From Halomonas sp. (GTDB lineage Bacteria; Pseudomonadota; Gammaproteobacteria; Pseudomonadales; Halomonadaceae): a stretch of 64,000 nucleotides of DNA. The notes beneath the pieces are model-generated. The model worked only from the letters and a program-made list of their open reading frames with translations, ran no database searches and was not told the origin of the DNA. Below, in pieces: positions 43,501-51,298 of this stretch; position 1 is the first letter of the stretch; every line of letters begins with the position of its first letter. Location: NCBI RefSeq assembly GCF_029263665.1, contig NZ_JAJUFQ010000017.1, forward strand, positions 1 through 64,000. Reading direction: 5' to 3'. The position numbers and the translations under genes were made by a program.

Positions 43501-45649
43501 GTGTCACCTTGCAATCAATGGATTCTCTGCCCAGAGGGCCAAAGATCACCAGATCCCCTACTTTCACCGGTACCGGCTCGACCATCGTCAGCGTATTGGT
43601 CATGCCGACCACGGAGGCGATCACCGGGGTCGTCGACTGTGGGCCTTCGTGGCCACGTACCCGGATGCCATACGGCTGTGAGGTGTCGTACGGCAGCTTT
43701 TCATCCAGGACAATGGTGTCATTGATGACCGCTTTGACACGCCCCCAGCCCAATCCGACCAAGATGGCATCATAGGCGAGACGCACACGATTGCCCCGCA
43801 CCACGGCCAGGTGCTCCCAATCCATGCTGACACGGTGTGTTTCTGGACGTAGAACAGCTTGCCGGAAATAATACTGACCGTGGTACCAGGCTTCGTCAGG
43901 GTCGGCCACCCCCTGAGTTTCGAAGTCTTCAAAGCGGGTAGCGTTGGAAGCGTTATACCCTTCGCGGTAGATGATACGCTCAGCATCCGTCCAGGTCTTC
44001 GGATCGATGTACTTTACCCGCAGCGCATGAGGAAGGTCCTTGAACTGACGTGAGCTGCTGAAGCCCGTCGCATTACGCGGCGTAATGGCTTGTACGACTG
44101 GCGCGTTGGGGTCATCGCGCACCACACCAAACAGTCCATCCTGCAAGCTGAACGATGCAAGGCCGCCGGCCGCAATGGTACGAGCACGCTCGAACAAGGT
44201 TTCTGAGCCATCATGCACCCAGTGGTAGTGCAGTCCCTCGTTGTCACACCATTTCGCCCACTCCGTAATACCCACAATGTCGAGCTGAGCATCACTAATG
44301 GGGCGGCCAACCTGCTTACCCGTGAGCGCATCGAGGTAGGCCCAGGCCGGGTTGCTGGTGGCCTTCATCACGAAATCGGTGCCATTCCATACACGCAGGA
44401 CAGCTTGCGAGCGGATGTTGAGCTGATCGATAACCCCATTGAGCTGATCCGTGGCACGGATACGCAGCGCCATGATCACATGGTCGCCTTTATAGGCCGG
44501 GCCTTTCTGGATAGAACGAAGAGTGGCCCAAGTGAAGTCGGAGTAAACGGCTTCGGTGCCGCCATGGTACGAGCGTAGGCGGGTGACACGGACATCGTAC
44601 TGGCCGGCAGGGACTTTCCAGCGCTTGTTTACGCGCAGCGTTTCCTTCACCGGTCCCTTGAGGAGCCAAGCCTCTTCTTTCACGGTCCAGGAAGACGCAC
44701 CTTTCTTGCGGTATTCAATCTTGAACTCGACTTGGGTGAGAGAATCGGTGCCATTGTCATTGATGGAACGCAGACCATTGGCTGCCACCAGGTCAATACT
44801 GATTTCTCGAGTGTTGGGCGCTGTGGTGCGCGTAGCAGTGTTGCCGTCTGGTACCCAGGTGTCATCCCTCAAGTCGCCCTCATGGTTCAATGCGACACCG
44901 ATGGCTTCCTCGGCAATATCGGGATAGTCGAGATCAACCTGGCTAGGCAGGCCGATTTCCCACTCGACATCTTCATACTCTCCCATGTTGGTTTCACCGA
45001 CCCGGATGGCATTGCCAACGTCGGTGGTGTGATCCAGCTTGGGCAGTCCAGGTCCAACACGATGTCCGGCAATTTCCAGTGGGCCATAACCCAGCACCAC
45101 CATCATGCGCAGGTACTGGTCATTACCGGCAATCTCAGTCACGGGATTGGCAGCAAGCTTGGGATACCAGCGCGGGTTACCGTAGACACGCGGCACCACG
45201 CCATAGGGCTCGGCCTGATTGCGCGTGCCGGTGATGGACTGACGTACCTTGCTGCTGCCGGGATTTTCAGGGCCGCTGGGGATCTTGGGCGGGATCAAGG
45301 CATTGACGGCCAAGGAGCCCGCGATGGTGACAGCGGCAGACGCGGCGGCTTGTACTGCCGGTGCGTAAGCCGCGAGCGCCACGCCGCCGGTGTAGGCTGC
45401 CACGACGGCCACCGCGATCATGGCGACCGCGCGCCCGATATCATCTTGCGGGTTGGCGTAGACGGTGACGATACTGCCTAAGGGGAGGGATTCTGCCCAG
45501 CGATGGCGCTCCCATACCTCGCCATCCACCTGGGCAAACACGTTGTCCGGTAAGTCCCCCAACGTCTCCAGCAGTGTGGTGCCATCAGGCAGCTCGGCGG
45601 AATAGCAATCACTGCGAAGCGGATGCGGGCGAGCAACAAGCGTGGTCAT
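40532..45649 (-). CDS. Tail tip / host specificity protein J
   Basis: Lambda J-type proteins form the tail tip and contact the host receptor. From the ATG at 45649 the protein has 1705 residues. Residues 1-60 resemble a tail-assembly I-type start, then a hydrophobic stretch (about 74-118) ends in NALIPPK. The body has the J core (YGPLEIAGHRVGPGLP), a fibronectin type III domain, a DUF1983-like segment (ARAYIEGDKALAEQINTTQSS), two carbohydrate-binding-like modules and a repeat of AAIT-xAKIxN units before the C-terminal domain. The C-terminus should set receptor choice. The upstream in-frame start at 45781 overlaps the NlpC gene and is rejected. Confidence 0.92.
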   Translation of the reverse strand: MTTLVARPHPLRSDCYSAELPDGTTLLETLGDLPDNVFAQVDGEVWERHRWAESLPLGSIVTVYANPQDDIGRAVAMIAVAVVAAYTGGVALAAYAPAVQAAASAAVTIAGSLAVNALIPPKIPSGPENPGSSKVRQSITGTRNQAEPYGVVPRVYGNPRWYPKLAANPVTEIAGNDQYLRMMVVLGYGPLEIAGHRVGPGLPKLDHTTDVGNAIRVGETNMGEYEDVEWEIGLPSQVDLDYPDIAEEAIGVALNHEGDLRDDTWVPDGNTATRTTAPNTREISIDLVAANGLRSINDNGTDSLTQVEFKIEYRKKGASSWTVKEEAWLLKGPVKETLRVNKRWKVPAGQYDVRVTRLRSYHGGTEAVYSDFTWATLRSIQKGPAYKGDHVIMALRIRATDQLNGVIDQLNIRSQAVLRVWNGTDFVMKATSNPAWAYLDALTGKQVGRPISDAQLDIVGITEWAKWCDNEGLHYHWVHDGSETLFERARTIAAGGLASFSLQDGLFGVVRDDPNAPVVQAITPRNATGFSSSRQFKDLPHALRVKYIDPKTWTDAERIIYREGYNASNATRFEDFETQGVADPDEAWYHGQYYFRQAVLRPETHRVSMDWEHLAVVRGNRVRLAYDAILVGLGWGRVKAVINDTIVLDEKLPYDTSQPYGIRVRGHEGPQSTTPVIASVVGMTNTLTMVEPVPVKVGDLVIFGPLGRESIDCKVTRIEPGADFTADLTLVPAATDILDFSKAPEFDPGITKPIPPDRIRPPVPHITAVRGGEDAAHQNPDGSFQTLIRVAYAFNAQVGLPSLEVEARYRVVGTAQWQKAGPFSASGQLTIRDVEDGEHYEIQIQTRNGNMVSGWSQTANLTATGHPVTAPTQVDLDIGTFSIVLRPRGIYPNLQWEFFRSLAPLALGDVETSALRLGIGSLIADTELEPDTTYYYYVRGWSAKFVSAFYAVEATTDNDPAKILQVISGEIKEDHLYPALRETIDKIPRLEASVTEVDEKINVELGEQTLVQNGRFERGLEEWEVLKGEEHVFIVRRDADDLPVTNAAPAEYMLRFVGRETEYVAALAQFTQVSVAAGDIFTVSADCAVFIGGDVPFAMGVEWSDEHGERLADSLLINEAITSSTWETYGPVSVTVPERAIKARVVLLRNMGKGGLSVTNVQAYKADKVLAERIRHVQSVADSNTSILQEVARAYIEGDKALAEQINTTQSSVEDLSSTVQENTQAIVDGDKALAKQVTDVQTSMGKELAGVKQTFETSIQAQADGNNLVVNGNFDAGAETGWKTLGWHFMPEGQHRAAQTRNGTKAANRDFYIFPANAFKQAISSEVPCREGDVFTLSYDQCNGAEGNGDANIATCRFRWLDADRNEISVDSGPVENCSFDWKRYGPATSTAPKNAAYVRFGIAKNANSGVGMRFTNVQAFRVDPVMAASYLLQVQANNLIGGMGIYNDGKTVDIGFLANRFWVGTTDANKILPFVIDGLKTIINEAAIGDATIGSAKIKNAAITAAKIANAAITAAKIANAAITNAKIANAAITSAKIGNAQVNTLKIAGNAVTIPSAVVNDAQALGSGKDVWRTFATLTTNTQGAKALLTIGYNAVYRLRSGSKWMSGDVEVRLIDGGTVLKTFMVVPINMGPNQILDITTNNPYGNPTGIPARYTYLDNRTTTGTRNYQLQIRFKDVINENNDECTIGAHTRFITSLAVRR
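41026..41187 (-). repeat. 30-bp in-frame repeats in gene J
   Basis: Four to five near-identical 30-bp units encode the decapeptide pattern AAITxAKIxN. Such repeats form a beta-helix or coiled-coil shaft in tail fibres and are a common place for length change by slippage. Confidence 0.85.
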
Positions 45650-46022
45650 ACCGATAGAATCCTTCAATGCGGTCGCGCCAGTAGAGACTTGTGAATGGTT
45701 CGAGGCAGGCGTCTTTATGGCGTGTGGTGTGCAACATCCACCCAGGACTGACGACAAGGCCGATGTGATGGGGCTGTCCATCTACCAGCAACAGGACGGC
45801 ATCCCAAGGCGCTGGCTCTGGCACTTCTGTCCAGTCCACGAGGCCAGCCTGGATCATGGCCGCCGTCGTAGGCGTCAGGGTCTGGGAATAGCCCGCATGC
45901 TCGGGCAACAAGATGCTCAGACGTTCGGCGTAGACCAGGCGTAGCAGGCCATAGCAGTCATAACGCGGCCCTCGGCCTCCCGGTGCAAACGGCAGGCCGA
46001 TATATTCGGAGACGTCAATCAT
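45609..46022 (-). CDS. NlpC/P60 family tail protein (gpK-like)
   Basis: The 137-residue protein is a papain-like NlpC/P60 peptidase domain: YDCYGLLRLVY holds the catalytic cysteine (about residue 23) and GQPHHIGLVV the histidine. In lambda-like phages this gene encodes the tail-tip protein K, which helps the phage through the cell wall. It overlaps J by 41 bp and follows the DUF1833-like gene. Confidence 0.85.
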   Translation of the reverse strand: MIDVSEYIGLPFAPGGRGPRYDCYGLLRLVYAERLSILLPEHAGYSQTLTPTTAAMIQAGLVDWTEVPEPAPWDAVLLLVDGQPHHIGLVVSPGWMLHTTRHKDACLEPFTSLYWRDRIEGFYRYDHACCSPASASQ

Positions 46023-46029
46023 CGTGGAA

Positions 46030-46515
46030 TCAGTTGAATAAGCCGGGGGCGGTTCCTGGATTCAGGATGTCCTGGCAGGCCGGTTCATTAAGAAGGTCGA
46101 TGGCATAGCCGATATCAAGCGTGATCGTGTCGATACCGATGTCATGACTCAGCAAGGAAAGGTCTAACGGGCCGATTTCGCGCGTGACCGTGCCGTTCTG
46201 TACCCGCACCACATACATGCGAACACTGGGCATGGACGATACCGAACGCAGCAATTCCACCAGCGTCCGGTCGACGTTATCGACGCGAATCTGAACATTG
46301 GGAATCTTCTCGTCGGTGTCCTCGGGCAGGGTCGGCTCGAAGGGCAGACCAATCCACTGATGGCCATCGAACTGGATCGCCACTTTGTTGTTAACGATGC
46401 GCACAGGCTCTGACATGTCCGCATGGCTGAAAGCCAGGCACATCAACATGACGGCATCACTGTGCTGCGCGAAAAGTTCGCGAACGGCCCCGGCAGATAT
46501 CGAACGAACGGCCAA
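46030..46515 (-). CDS. Minor tail protein, DUF1833-like (gpL position)
   Basis: The 161-residue protein resembles the DUF1833 phage family: EPVRIVNNKVAIQFDGHQWIGLPFEPTLPEDTDEK (in part), VQIRVDNVDRTLVELL and an end with DITLDIGY-like strands. A TTG at 46515 is taken as start because GGAGG lies six bases upstream and the frame before it runs into a hairpin; an in-frame start at 46620 would add 35 residues with no family match. Confidence 0.75.
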   Translation of the reverse strand: MAVRSISAGAVRELFAQHSDAVMLMCLAFSHADMSEPVRIVNNKVAIQFDGHQWIGLPFEPTLPEDTDEKIPNVQIRVDNVDRTLVELLRSVSSMPSVRMYVVRVQNGTVTREIGPLDLSLLSHDIGIDTITLDIGYAIDLLNEPACQDILNPGTAPGLFN

Positions 46516-46533
46516 AGCTAACCTCCGGACAGT

Positions 46534-46555
46534 AAAAAACCGGTACGAGGACCGG
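46534..46555 (-). terminator. Hairpin inside the late operon
   Basis: On the minus strand a 5-6 bp stem (CCGGT / ACCGG) with a 6-base loop is followed by six T, just before the ribosome site of the DUF1833-like gene. Confidence 0.55.
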
Positions 46556-46630
46556 CGATAAAGGTTCAGGACATTGTTGGGGTATGTTAGGACTAAGTAT
46601 TGGATAGTTTGATACAGCAAGGGACAAGCA

Positions 46631-46888
46631 ATGAATGAGAATCAGCGTGGTGGATGGGTTTTTCACAACATACAGATTAAATTTCATCGAAAAACGCCGA
46701 TGCTGACCGCTAAGTTAACAAAAGGAAAAGAATCAATTAAGCCCACCTTAGAGCTTCCCGATAACTACAAATCACTCACTGTATGGGACATGATGAGCCT
46801 ATTGTGGAATGAAGTGGGGCGACGAAGCGAGGGATCAGACTGCTCAGTTTCTGATGTTCATGGACATGCTTATGAAAAACCCAAATGA
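46631..46888 (+). CDS. Plus-strand small protein inside the tail operon, part 1
   Basis: This 85-residue frame starts 10 bases after an AAGGGA and runs against the late genes. Codons are AT-richer than the tail genes, which is typical of a moron. I recognise no family. The last 26 residues overlap the start of the next plus-strand frame, and the sequence there looks less protein-like than the other frame, so the two frames may be one gene of about 143 codons broken near 46,808. Confidence 0.5.
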   Translation: MNENQRGGWVFHNIQIKFHRKTPMLTAKLTKGKESIKPTLELPDNYKSLTVWDMMSLLWNEVGRRSEGSDCSVSDVHGHAYEKPK

Positions 46889-47063
46889 GGTGGCCGCCCG
46901 TACTTTTCTGGGAGGTGCTGTGCACTCTTGTCAGCACAATGGCAAAATGGGCGATGAGCTCGCTATGCTGGTTTTCCAGAAGGTGTTCCCAGAGGAAGAG
47001 CTTCCGGCGGTGCTGTCGAGCGAAATATTCGAAACTCTTTCCGTTCGCCAGCAAGATAAATAG
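46809..47063 (+). CDS. Plus-strand small protein inside the tail operon, part 2
   Basis: The 84-residue frame is amphipathic (DQTAQFLMFMDMLMKNPNEV, MGDELAMLVFQKVFPEEELPAVL in parts) and reads like a real folded protein, but its ATG has no clear ribosome site. It is shifted by one base against the preceding frame. It may be the second half of that gene or a separate overlapping one. No family is recognised. Confidence 0.5.
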   Translation: MKWGDEARDQTAQFLMFMDMLMKNPNEVAARTFLGGAVHSCQHNGKMGDELAMLVFQKVFPEEELPAVLSSEIFETLSVRQQDK

Positions 47064-47119
47064 TTGCATACGAGATGAGGTCATCTGGGATCACCAGTTG
47101 GCCTTTGTCATATATCACC

Positions 47120-47482
47120 TCAGGGTTGAATCTCCAAGTTCATCGTTAATTGTTGGTAGTAGGTCCCAGAACCAAGCGGTTCCAAGGCGTACTTCTCCTT
47201 TCCTACAAACAGCATCGTGACAGGCGTCTTCTTTCGCGGATGAAGCATCGAGAAAGGCAACGATCCATCCAGCAAGGTGTTTTCAAAGAAGTCTTCGAAA
47301 ATATCGGCTTGGTCCGCTTCCAACAGAAAGCTCAACGGTAAGGGCTTCTCCACTGCGGTAAAGCGTCGCCGCGTTTTCTTCGGCCCGGCATCCATCCCGG
47401 ACTCGAGGACATTATTGCCGGGCACTTCTCGATAGCCATCCGCCAAAGGTTCCTGGGGCAACTCAGCAGGCCATTGGATCAT
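47120..47482 (-). CDS. Minor tail protein (gpM position)
   Basis: The 120-residue protein lies between tape measure and the DUF1833-like gene, which is the place of lambda M. It begins IQWPAELPQEPLADGY and has the strand pattern ending in YYQQLTMNLEIQP. No family name can be given with confidence. It overlaps the tape measure stop by four bases. Confidence 0.7.
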   Translation of the reverse strand: MIQWPAELPQEPLADGYREVPGNNVLESGMDAGPKKTRRRFTAVEKPLPLSFLLEADQADIFEDFFENTLLDGSLPFSMLHPRKKTPVTMLFVGKEKYALEPLGSGTYYQQLTMNLEIQP

Positions 47483-49038
47483 CCGATCGGTCTCCTTTTG
47501 GCGCCATGATTGCGGGCCATGATGCTGTCCATGGAGCCGTCGTTGTGCATAGCTTTGACCTCATCACGAATCAAGACGCGAAACCGGCGCATGCCATTAG
47601 GGTCGCGCGACTCCTGCACCTCTGCCCGAGCGCCACGCTGGCGTTGATCAATGATCTGCACCAGGGGGCCACCTCCCACAAGATTGGCCTGCCCTCCCAC
47701 CAGACCGCCACTGGCGTAGCCCGGCATGTTGTTCAGGCGCTCGAGCATCGGGAGGACACCCGGTTTTTCGACAATGCTTTTTTTGACGACAAATTCGCCT
47801 GCGTGGACGATGCCTGCTGGATCAAGCCGATTACCCGGCCCGGTCCAGCCTCCCTCGGAGAACTTGCCCAGGTTGGCGTAGATGCCACCCGCTGAGCCGC
47901 CGCCACTGCCACCACCAAAGCTAAACAAGCTGCCCCAGTCAAAACTCCCGACGGCCCCTGACAGAGCATCGGCAGCAGGTTCGGTGACGGCTTTGCGAAT
48001 CGTCAGGCGCGCCAGGTCCTGGGCAATGCCGGACAGCACGTCGCGGAAGTTCTCTCCGCCGATCACGGCATCTTCAAACGCAGACGAAAAGGTCATGCCC
48101 AGTTCACGCGCCGCATCATTCGTGTCATCGAGCTGGTCGGCGTCCAGGAGTCCACCCGTTCGCACCTGCTCCATGAAGCCGCCCGTCAGATCTCGGGTAA
48201 ATTCATTGCTGAGTCGACGCTGGGCATCCGCGAGGTTGAAGGTGTCATCGGCGGCCGCCTTGATATCGAGCTGCGCCATCTCTTCGCGGAATTTGCGATG
48301 GGCGGCCTCCAGGGGAAAGAGGCGATCGATCAGGGACTTCTGCACCGTATCGAGCTGCTCGAGGCGTTCATATTCGCTCTGCAGGCTGAGCAAGTACTCG
48401 GCACGTTCCCGACTGAGCCCACTGAGGTTGCCGCGTTCGAGCTCATAACGCAGCCGGGCCACTTCGGAGGTTTCCCCAAACAGGGCAATCTGTTGACTCA
48501 GATTATTCGCTAGGGATTGATAGCGCTGCTCGAGCTGCTTAGTCTCGTTGGCGCGGCCTTGAGCTGCTCGCTCTGCCGCCTCCCGGGCTGCTTCAGCCTG
48601 CTCCTGGCGGATTCCCTCCATGTCGAGCATCGACTGCTGAAAGACGGTGTAGCCCCGCATCCAGTCCGGCAGGTCATCCATGCCATCCAATTGGCGCAGC
48701 GTCGCCCCCATGGCAGACGGATCTCGAAGGACTGCCAGCTGCTCGGCGATCTTGTCATTGAGCTTGCCCCAGGCCTCAAGGGTGTCATCGCTCGGCGCCC
48801 CGTTGTTGATGCTGTTGCCCAGGTTATCGGCCGCCTTGGCCGCCTGCTCCATGATTTCTTTATTCTCGGCAATGATCGCAGTGCTGCGCTTGGCGTTCTG
48901 ATCATGGTCCGAATACGTACCGGCCAGGGTGCGCCAGGAGGCAATCTTTTCTTCAGGAACCTCGACACGAGAAGTCACCCATTGCAGAACTTCATCCAGG
49001 CTCTTGGCCCCTGACTCAACTTCTTTAAATGCCCCCAC
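47479..49038 (-). CDS. Tape measure protein, C-terminal part
   Basis: The 519-residue frame holds the coiled-coil second half of a lambda-H type tape measure and its C-terminal domain (GGFMEQVRTGG, FSSAFEDAVIGGENFRDVLSGIAQDLARL, glycine-rich SFGGGSGGGSAGG and GEFVVKKSIVEKPGV). It opens with a GTG that overlaps the stop of the N-terminal part (TAGTG), with no ribosome site. Reading one base back at the G6 run at 49,063 joins it to the N-terminal frame, giving one protein of 1033 residues counted from 50,579. Confidence 0.88.
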   Translation of the reverse strand: MGAFKEVESGAKSLDEVLQWVTSRVEVPEEKIASWRTLAGTYSDHDQNAKRSTAIIAENKEIMEQAAKAADNLGNSINNGAPSDDTLEAWGKLNDKIAEQLAVLRDPSAMGATLRQLDGMDDLPDWMRGYTVFQQSMLDMEGIRQEQAEAAREAAERAAQGRANETKQLEQRYQSLANNLSQQIALFGETSEVARLRYELERGNLSGLSRERAEYLLSLQSEYERLEQLDTVQKSLIDRLFPLEAAHRKFREEMAQLDIKAAADDTFNLADAQRRLSNEFTRDLTGGFMEQVRTGGLLDADQLDDTNDAARELGMTFSSAFEDAVIGGENFRDVLSGIAQDLARLTIRKAVTEPAADALSGAVGSFDWGSLFSFGGGSGGGSAGGIYANLGKFSEGGWTGPGNRLDPAGIVHAGEFVVKKSIVEKPGVLPMLERLNNMPGYASGGLVGGQANLVGGGPLVQIIDQRQRGARAEVQESRDPNGMRRFRVLIRDEVKAMHNDGSMDSIMARNHGAKRRPIG

Positions 49039-50558
49039 TAAGGTGTTAACAAATTCGTCTCTCCCCCCATGGGGATCAATGAGTAGGTAGAGCGAGAGAC
49101 TTTGAGACGCAGCTCGTCCAGTGCAGCTGCAGCCTTATCGACCTCTTCTGCCTGGCGGTTTCCCCATTTCACAAGGGCAGCTTGTTGTTGGTCGCGTGTC
49201 AGCTGACGGAACTTTTCCGTGATGGAGTCGAGGGGCTGCTCCAGGTCGGTCAGCGATGCCGCCACGTCATCCGAACTGTCACGGAACATCAACATGGCGC
49301 TGGCCGCCAGCACTGCCACGCCCACCGGGCCGCCGACCAGTCCAATCGCCCCCGCGGCACCACGGGCCACAAGATTGGCACGTGCCAAGGCAGCCGTCTG
49401 CGCATTGGTGGCTGCCGTACTGGCGGCTTTGGCACGGGTTAAGCGATCGTCCGCCCTGGCCAGGTTGTCGAGGGCAAAGGTATGGGCATTGGTACCCGTC
49501 GTCGCCTTGGCCTCGGCCACCGCTCGCGCTTGCAGAGCCTTGGCTGTTTGCAGTTCTGCCGCGGCACGACGGGCTGCCTGCTGGGTGGCTTGAGCTTCTG
49601 CGATGGTTTCGGCCCGCATCGCCGCAATTTTACTGATCGTTGCCGCCGTTGATGACGCCAGAGAACCAGCCAGCCGGCCGGCATACAGGGCGGCCAACCC
49701 ACCTGCTGTCGTCAGTGCAGCCTGCATGACGACATCCGCGCCTCCCACTTCCTGGATGAAGGTCGTCACGTTGGTGGTCGCTTGCGCCAGCCCGGGCCCT
49801 AAATCCGCTGCAACCTGGTTGGACAGGCCTTGCGCCGCCCCTTTCAGTACATTGAGTGCGCGAGCCGCTTCACTGGCATTGCGGATGTCTACCTCATCCA
49901 TGGCAATGCCGAGGGCATGCGCTTCCTCGGTATACTGCCGCAGCAGCCCCGCACCGTTCTCCAGCAAGGGCTGGAGGCGAACTGCTTCATCGGCCAGGGT
50001 CTCAAGGAAATGCGTGCGTTGTGATGGGTCAAGATGCTGCAGGGAGTCGGCAATCTTCAACAACTGTTGATCAGGCGATAAGCGTAGAAGCTCGCGGATA
50101 TTCAGCCCCATCTTGCCGATGAGGTCAGCGGCTTCACCACCGCCATTCGCCGCAAAATCCCCCAGCTTGTCCTGGACATCCTTGAAGATGTCTCCCATTT
50201 TGTCGGCTTCCAGGCCGACCTGTTGCCCTGCGTACTGCCAGGCCTGCAAGGTGCTGGTAGAGGCACCCAGCGATTGCGCCAAGGCATCAGTGTTGGCAAT
50301 GGCCTGCGCCTGGCTGGCCACATTACCTGCGGCAAAAGTCCCCGCGATCAGCGCCCCGACACCGGTGGCAATGCGCTTGAAGTTTTCAAGCCCACGACCG
50401 TTGGCTTCGATATCCTCGGAGAACTGGTGGGACTGACGTGAACCTCGCTCAAATCCTTTGCCCAGTCGTTCCAGTTCCCTGTCGGTAGCCCGCATGGCGC
50501 GCACTGCGCTGCTGCTATCCCCTTCAATGACCAGGCCGGTGCGGTAAGTTTTGGACAT
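49038..50558 (-). CDS. Tape measure protein, N-terminal part
   Basis: The frame starts MSKTYRTGLVIEGDSSSAVRAM, a usual tape measure start, and continues with AGNVASQAQAIANTDALAQSLG and long Ala-rich helices and a hydrophobic stretch (GAIGLVGGPVGVAVLAASAML). The tape measure sets tail length and enters the host at ejection. It ends at a TAG 28 bases past a G6 run; the other half follows in the -1 frame. The ATG at 50558 is chosen over a TTG at 50579. Confidence 0.88.
   Translation of the reverse strand: MSKTYRTGLVIEGDSSSAVRAMRATDRELERLGKGFERGSRQSHQFSEDIEANGRGLENFKRIATGVGALIAGTFAAGNVASQAQAIANTDALAQSLGASTSTLQAWQYAGQQVGLEADKMGDIFKDVQDKLGDFAANGGGEAADLIGKMGLNIRELLRLSPDQQLLKIADSLQHLDPSQRTHFLETLADEAVRLQPLLENGAGLLRQYTEEAHALGIAMDEVDIRNASEAARALNVLKGAAQGLSNQVAADLGPGLAQATTNVTTFIQEVGGADVVMQAALTTAGGLAALYAGRLAGSLASSTAATISKIAAMRAETIAEAQATQQAARRAAAELQTAKALQARAVAEAKATTGTNAHTFALDNLARADDRLTRAKAASTAATNAQTAALARANLVARGAAGAIGLVGGPVGVAVLAASAMLMFRDSSDDVAASLTDLEQPLDSITEKFRQLTRDQQQAALVKWGNRQAEEVDKAAAALDELRLKVSRSTYSLIPMGGETNLLTP
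49062..49068 (-). other. Slippery G-GGG-GGA site in the tape measure gene
   Basis: In frame the codons read ATG GGG GGA. The heptamer fits the X-XXY-YYZ rule for -1 slippage, and slippage here leads straight into the C-terminal frame with no stop. It may equally be a one-base indel in a homopolymer. Confidence 0.6.
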
Positions 50559-50581
50559 GAGAACCCCGAAGCGTGACAAAC

Positions 50582-50601
50582 AAAACCCCGCCGAAGCGGG
50601 G
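50582..50601 (-). terminator. Hairpin before the tape measure gene
   Basis: On the minus strand a 6-bp GC stem (CCCCGC / GCGGGG, tetraloop TTCG) is followed by TTTTGTTTG. It lies between the tail chaperone frame and the tape measure start. Confidence 0.7.
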
Positions 50602-50606
50602 GGAGA

Positions 50607-50948
50607 TCAATGGCGGTTGAGTACTTCCAATGCGCCGGCTTCAATATCGCGAAGGTATTCCAGGCAAGTACGCCGGTTCTGGACCTCATGCACCTCCATA
50701 ACAGAAGTCACACTGGGAATATCCAGCCCCTGGTAGAAACACCCGAACATCCCGGCGACGACTCGCCACTGGTTACCACATGCCTGGAACACTTCGAGCG
50801 CTTCAACGTGATCGCCCCATACCTCGACATCATCGGGAGGAATGGCATTCCCCAATTCCCCGAGTGGAATGCCGAAGGCGTTCGCATCCTGCTCGAGTGA
50901 CGATGGCCCCCGGCTGGCTCCGGCCCAATGCCGGCCGAGGGCCTTCAG
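50607..50948 (-). CDS. Tail chaperone -1 frame extension, DUF1799-like (gpT part of gpGT)
   Basis: This frame has no ATG; it is open from the slippery site onward and ends at 50,607 (113 codons). The second half resembles DUF1799: DDVEVWGDHVEALEVFQACGNQWRV and a helical end. In lambda the T part is made only as a G-T fusion by -1 frameshift, and the layout is the same here. A TTG at 50855 could serve as a separate start but has no ribosome site. Confidence 0.82.
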   Translation of the reverse strand: MKALGRHWAGASRGPSSLEQDANAFGIPLGELGNAIPPDDVEVWGDHVEALEVFQACGNQWRVVAGMFGCFYQGLDIPSVTSVMEVHEVQNRRTCLEYLRDIEAGALEVLNRH

Positions 50949-51289
50949 TTTCCCTTGCGTGCCGAAGCCAGACCGCTCTGTGCCTTGAACCAGCTTTGAA
51001 TCAACGGGGTACGGAGATAGCTCTTGCGCAACAGCTGCTGTGCCAACTCCTGACTGAAAGGCACCGCCTTGCCCTGCTCGTCCTCGACGGGCCCCAGATC
51101 GAGCAGATCTTCCGCCACCAGCTCTTCATCTGTGATCAGTCCACGCTGAAGCTGGTCAGTTCGCTCTTTCGCATCCGGAAAGTCGTAGAGTTTCCAACGT
51201 GCTTCCAGCACGGAAACCGCCTCGTCTCCAGGTGTGAGAACTTCCAAGGATACGGTGATATCGGGGACTTCCTTGATGACAAACGCCAT
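50945..51289 (-). CDS. Tail assembly chaperone (gpG-like)
   Basis: The 114-residue protein follows the tail tube gene and precedes the tape measure, the conserved place of the G chaperone that holds the tape measure protein during tail assembly. It starts MAFVIKEVPDITVSLEVLTPGD with GAGGA six or seven bases upstream. Its last codons are the slippery GGA AAC before TGA, so a fraction of ribosomes should make the longer gpGT-like form. Confidence 0.85.
   Translation of the reverse strand: MAFVIKEVPDITVSLEVLTPGDEAVSVLEARWKLYDFPDAKERTDQLQRGLITDEELVAEDLLDLGPVEDEQGKAVPFSQELAQQLLRKSYLRTPLIQSWFKAQSGLASARKGN
50948..50954 (-). other. Programmed -1 frameshift site GGGAAAC
   Basis: The heptamer G-GGA-AAC overlaps the last two sense codons of the gpG-like gene, directly before its TGA. 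Lambda uses GGGAAAG at the same place. Slippage by one base bypasses the TGA and yields a 227-residue fusion. Confidence 0.85.
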
Positions 51290-51298
51290 GCCAATTCC

